Below are positions 37,255 through 39,934 of a stretch of 39,934 bases of DNA, piece by piece. The position numbers were made by a program, and so were the translations under genes. The stretch spans positions 1-39,934 of the forward strand of contig CAVUYQ010000004.1 in assembly GCA_963745765.1 (NCBI GenBank), written 5' to 3'. This stretch comes from Ww85 sp963745765 (GTDB lineage: Bacteria; Desulfobacterota; Desulfobulbia; Desulfobulbales; Desulfocapsaceae). Each line of letters opens with the position of its first letter. The first letter of the stretch is position 1. Below the pieces are notes generated by a model. The model saw only the letters and a list, made by a program, of their open reading frames with translations. It was not told the DNA's origin and ran no database searches.

Positions 37255-38137
37255 CTTTTCGTCTTCCCGTTAACCGAAAAAAATCATTTCCCCATAATGA
37301 TAACATACCGAATGCATTGGCTGTCTGGGTACAGAACAGAAGTACTGTAAGGGCTGTCGCCTGCAGCATGCTGGTCTTTTTAAACGGAGAGAAAATCAGT
37401 CTTAGGTAAAAGGTATAACTGGACAAAGGAACTGGTCGATAAAGTTTGCGGGCAGCCAGCCGGCGAAAATGAAAAGACCCGCTTCCATAATTGAAATGCA
37501 ATTTCAGGAAGGAAACGAAATTGAGCTCGTGACAGTGCAAAATCTTGGCGTTTGGTGCTGTTTTGAAGAGCTGTTTTTTCAAAGCCCATCGGTAGCAAAA
37601 CTCCCTATCTTCACCGTACCTCAGCGAAGAATTGAATCCATTTAATGAGTGAAACAAGACCCGAGGGACAAGCATGTTGTTGGTCGGGAAAAAACCACCA
37701 ATGTGATCACATGGGTGATAATGCTCAAAAAGAAAATCAACGAGATGTTGCGTTGCCTGCGAGTACAGATTGTTTTCCAGTCCATTGATGGTATACCCTC
37801 CAAGCAATAAATCATGTTCTTTCGTCCAAAACGCCTCGAATCCCATAAGCCAGTTGGGATATGGCAGACAATCATCGTCAATAAAGATCAAATAGTCTCC
37901 ACGGGCTTTTGCCGCGCCTTTATTCCGAGCTTCAGCCGGCCCTGCATTACCCTGTCTGATGATGGCAAGCGGATACTCGTACACCTCTTTTCTGACCGAC
38001 AGTGCCGGCACCGATCCGTCATCTACGACGATGACCTCAAAACTTGGCGAATCTGCATTCAATTTGCCGATGGCGGCAAGCAATTTCGATAGCTGATGTT
38101 CCCGATTAAAGGTCGGAATAATAACTGAGAATTTCAT
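37232..38137 (-). CDS. Family 2 glycosyltransferase
   Basis: 301 residues, GT-A fold. N-terminal FSVIIPTFNREHQLSKLL, nucleotide-binding VIVVDDGS (D39, D40), GPAEARNKGAAKARG, and the metal motif FIDDDCLP (D87-D89). The acceptor region includes FFPTNNMLVPR and GFNSSLRYGEDREFCYR, the ED motif of processive and non-processive GT2 enzymes. The C-terminal ~80 residues are basic and moderately hydrophobic, suggesting membrane association. It starts 4 nt after the stop of the extended upstream glycosyltransferase frame, so the two were built as an operon. Confidence 0.9.
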   Translation of the reverse strand: MKFSVIIPTFNREHQLSKLLAAIGKLNADSPSFEVIVVDDGSVPALSVRKEVYEYPLAIIRQGNAGPAEARNKGAAKARGDYLIFIDDDCLPYPNWLMGFEAFWTKEHDLLLGGYTINGLENNLYSQATQHLVDFLFEHYHPCDHIGGFFPTNNMLVPRVLFHSLNGFNSSLRYGEDREFCYRWALKKQLFKTAPNAKILHCHELNFVSFLKLHFNYGSGSFHFRRLAARKLYRPVPLSSYTFYLRLIFSPFKKTSMLQATALTVLLFCTQTANAFGMLSLWGNDFFRLTGRRKVKSCNER

Positions 38138-38141
38138 CTAT

Positions 38142-39124
38142 CTAGGATATCAGACATTCAACTTCATCAAGATCGCTCTGTCTTACCAGGCCGTCGGGAT
38201 CAGCCAGCAGCCGATGGAGCCGAGGCTCAGCTCCTTTGCTTCCTACCGAATACCCGATCGCTTCCCCAAGAGCCCCGGCACAAGAGTTAACCATAAAACC
38301 GGAAGCGACCTGATAAAATCTTTTACATGAATATGCGCCGATTTATAAATCCTATTCATTCGGCTTAACCGTACAAATGGAATCAGTGGCGATCCGGCAG
38401 TATAAATCAGCCGTTTCAGCACTTGCTTGTTCTAGAATCTGTTTGCCGCAAAAATTCTGGAATTCAAAAAATATTCAACTAACAGACGTGACACAAGAGA
38501 TGTGTTTAAATAATACACTCTTGCTGACTGAGTCAGTTTGAGTCGATGTCCTTGAGAAATCAACTCCCAATGAAAGACGCTCTCAGCTTTAAGTTTATCC
38601 GCAAGTCCTTCTTCATTTTCCACAAGTATCTTCCTGGTATAGCAGGACTGATTGGCGGGGAGATGTTCGCTGCACTCGGCAGGTTTTGCATACCCCCATT
38701 GTCCGTAAAAGACCAGATAACACCCCCAGCTGACCCCCGTAGTTGGATTCGGGTTCGCGATGACGGGACCAACTGCTGCGTAATTATTTTCCCGGTGGAT
38801 GTGAATAATCGATTCCAAACACGTGGCTTCGGGATAGGAATAATCTTCGAGGAACATTATCAATGGAGCTGTGGCCCTCGCGACACCCACTTTCTTATAC
38901 TCTCCTTCGTGCAGGCTCTCATCGATTAATACGACCTTGGTCATGCAGAATTCACCGGCTGTTTCTCTTTGTAAAGCATCTTCCGTAGGCCCACATGACA
39001 GAAAAATCAGTTCTATATCTCGGGAAACGGTCTGTCTTTTCAGTGCCTTTAAAGTTAATCCAAGACTCCTCGACATCATCGAAACCTTGATAACGACTGA
39101 AATTTTTGGTTTTTGTGAATTCAT
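38142..39124 (-). pseudogene. Family 2 glycosyltransferase, interrupted by TAG and a frameshift
   Basis: The first 230 codons (39124-38432) begin KPKISVVIKVSMMSRSLGLT and read as a GT2-like domain (FLSCGPTEDAL, MFLEDYSYPE, GWAK-type mid region). They stop at TAG (38432-38434). The same frame then continues sensibly (NKQVLKRLIYTAGSPLIPFV), and after a one-base loss in the CCCC run 38264-38267 it goes on LGEAIGYSVGSKGAEPRLHR to a TAG at 38142. That ending is common in exopolysaccharide GT2 proteins. The intact ancestor would be about 327 aa. The TAG could be a real nonsense change or a base error; the 230-aa form might still be made. Confidence 0.65.
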
Positions 39125-39146
39125 TATATTTGTTTAACTTATTGGA

Positions 39147-39934
39147 TCAATTTCGGAATTTCCGGTTGAAATAGTATGCCCGGGCATTTGCCTCGCGGCC
39201 TATATCCCCGCCAGCAAAACCATTGCTGCATTCGTTGCAAATTGAGACCTTTCGCCAATTCCGCTTAAAACGTTTTCTAAGTTCCTGATACGCAGCCCCA
39301 AACCAGATATCCTCTATCGATAACCCATGCAGATTCCCCAATGGTCTTTGCCCGTCATAGTCCATAAAACATGAGCACACGGTTCCATCCCAGTGAACGG
39401 TAGGACAGTTCCACATGTTTTTACAGGGATTGCGGGGGGCTTGAATCAACACTTTATCTTCATTCCTTTGAGGTATCTGAAAGTGTTTATTTGAAGGAAT
39501 TAGTTCTTCGGACCCGGCGAAGGTATTGTCAAAATCCGAGATTGAGTGAAACTTTCTCAGAGTCAGCACATCTACCTCCAATTTTTCAGCCAGGGATTTT
39601 ACAGAATCAATTTCATGTTCGTTATGACTGTTACGATAAATCGCAGGTTCACCAGTGGCAGCAATTTTTGCGTTCGCCACCGTTCAGCCAGAACATTTTT
39701 CACTCCCTGCAATGCAATCTCAAGCCTACCGTTTTTCCGAAACTGTTCGTAAGTTTCTTGTGTTGTTCCGTCTATTGAGAAGACCAATACATCCAGATTG
39801 CTGTCAACGACCTTTGACGCTTCATCGGCATCGGCAAACAGATGACCGTTTGTACTCGCCATGACCTTTATCCCTTTATCGGTGGCAAACGTCCTCTATC
39901 ATTTCGTATGCCTGAGCGTGAAGAAAAGGCTCGC
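39147..39934 (-). CDS. Radical SAM/SPASM-domain protein, partial, frame broken twice
   Basis: Only the C-terminal two-thirds is in the window. From the right edge: EPFLHAQAYEMIEDV, then after an extra T in the TTT run near 39892, ATDKGIKVMASTNGHLFADA and VFSIDGTTQETYEQFRKNGR (typical barrel strands of SPASM proteins). Near 39620 one base is missing and the frame resumes HNEHEIDSVKSLAEKLEVDV. The C-terminus has CKNMWNCPTVHWDGTVCSCFMDYDG, LGNLHG.SIEDIW and CNECSNG, the SPASM cysteine set. The AdoMet-cluster CxxxCxxC lies outside the window. Likely partner of the adjacent glycosyltransferases in surface-polymer modification (inference). Confidence 0.78.

Noticed and set aside
38146..38158. Third copy of the ATATCAGAYAT operator core
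   Set aside because: Only about 11 bases match, no -35/-10 around it, and it lies in the coding tail of a glycosyltransferase.

Overview
The window looks like a chromosomal stretch from an anaerobic, sulfite-respiring Desulfobacterota bacterium, most like the Desulfobulbales (taurine-using Desulforhopalus relatives are the nearest match I can think of). This is inferred from gene content: a taurine dissimilation locus with sulfoacetaldehyde acetyltransferase, taurine-pyruvate aminotransferase and alanine dehydrogenase, next to a TRAP transporter, AMP-forming acetyl-CoA synthetase and glycerol genes. No ribosomal RNA or marker able to fix the species is present.

Layout. 1-2270: tRNA-Met, then groEL and groES on the minus strand. 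2512-10078: housekeeping and carbon/nitrogen metabolism (branched-chain aminotransferase, AI-2E family transporter, class I aminotransferase, amidohydrolase, acetyl-CoA synthetase). 10205-12598: a minus-strand operon (membrane protein, HAD hydrolase, two unrecognised ORFs that may be one gene), preceded by a promoter plus terminator that could be a small RNA or an attenuated leader. 13032-14146: a PilZ protein with a zinc-ribbon-like N-terminus, then mobile-element debris. 14147-19392: glpD-glpK, a DMT permease and an alpha/beta hydrolase.

19547-34238 is the accessory core. On the plus strand xsc, tpa and ald convert taurine + pyruvate to alanine, ammonia, sulfite and acetyl phosphate. A GntR/FCD regulator and an iron-dependent alcohol dehydrogenase (sulfoacetaldehyde/phosphonoacetaldehyde reductase type) follow. 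On the minus strand a methylmalonate/malonate-semialdehyde dehydrogenase and a DctMQP TRAP transporter form one block. Divergent from it are a 3-hydroxyisobutyrate dehydrogenase-like reductase and a second class III aminotransferase. A nearly identical 35-bp promoter/operator (30 of 35 positions) lies upstream of xsc and upstream of the semialdehyde dehydrogenase, tying the two halves into one regulon. I propose a combined omega-amino acid module (taurine plus a C3 analogue such as beta-alanine, 3-aminoisobutyrate or homotaurine) that shares transport, regulation and the alanine/pyruvate cycle.

34406-36142 holds a Rap1a/Tai-like secreted protein gene and an IS66 transposase wreck containing a ~145-bp miniature inverted-repeat element; two more copies of that element are in the window. 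36143-39934 is a polysaccharide-type cluster of two radical SAM/SPASM proteins and two family 2 glycosyltransferases.

Caution: at least eight otherwise well-preserved proteins or ORF pairs are broken by one-base shifts, most at short homopolymers. This looks more like consensus sequencing error than true gene death, and broken genes are annotated with that in mind.
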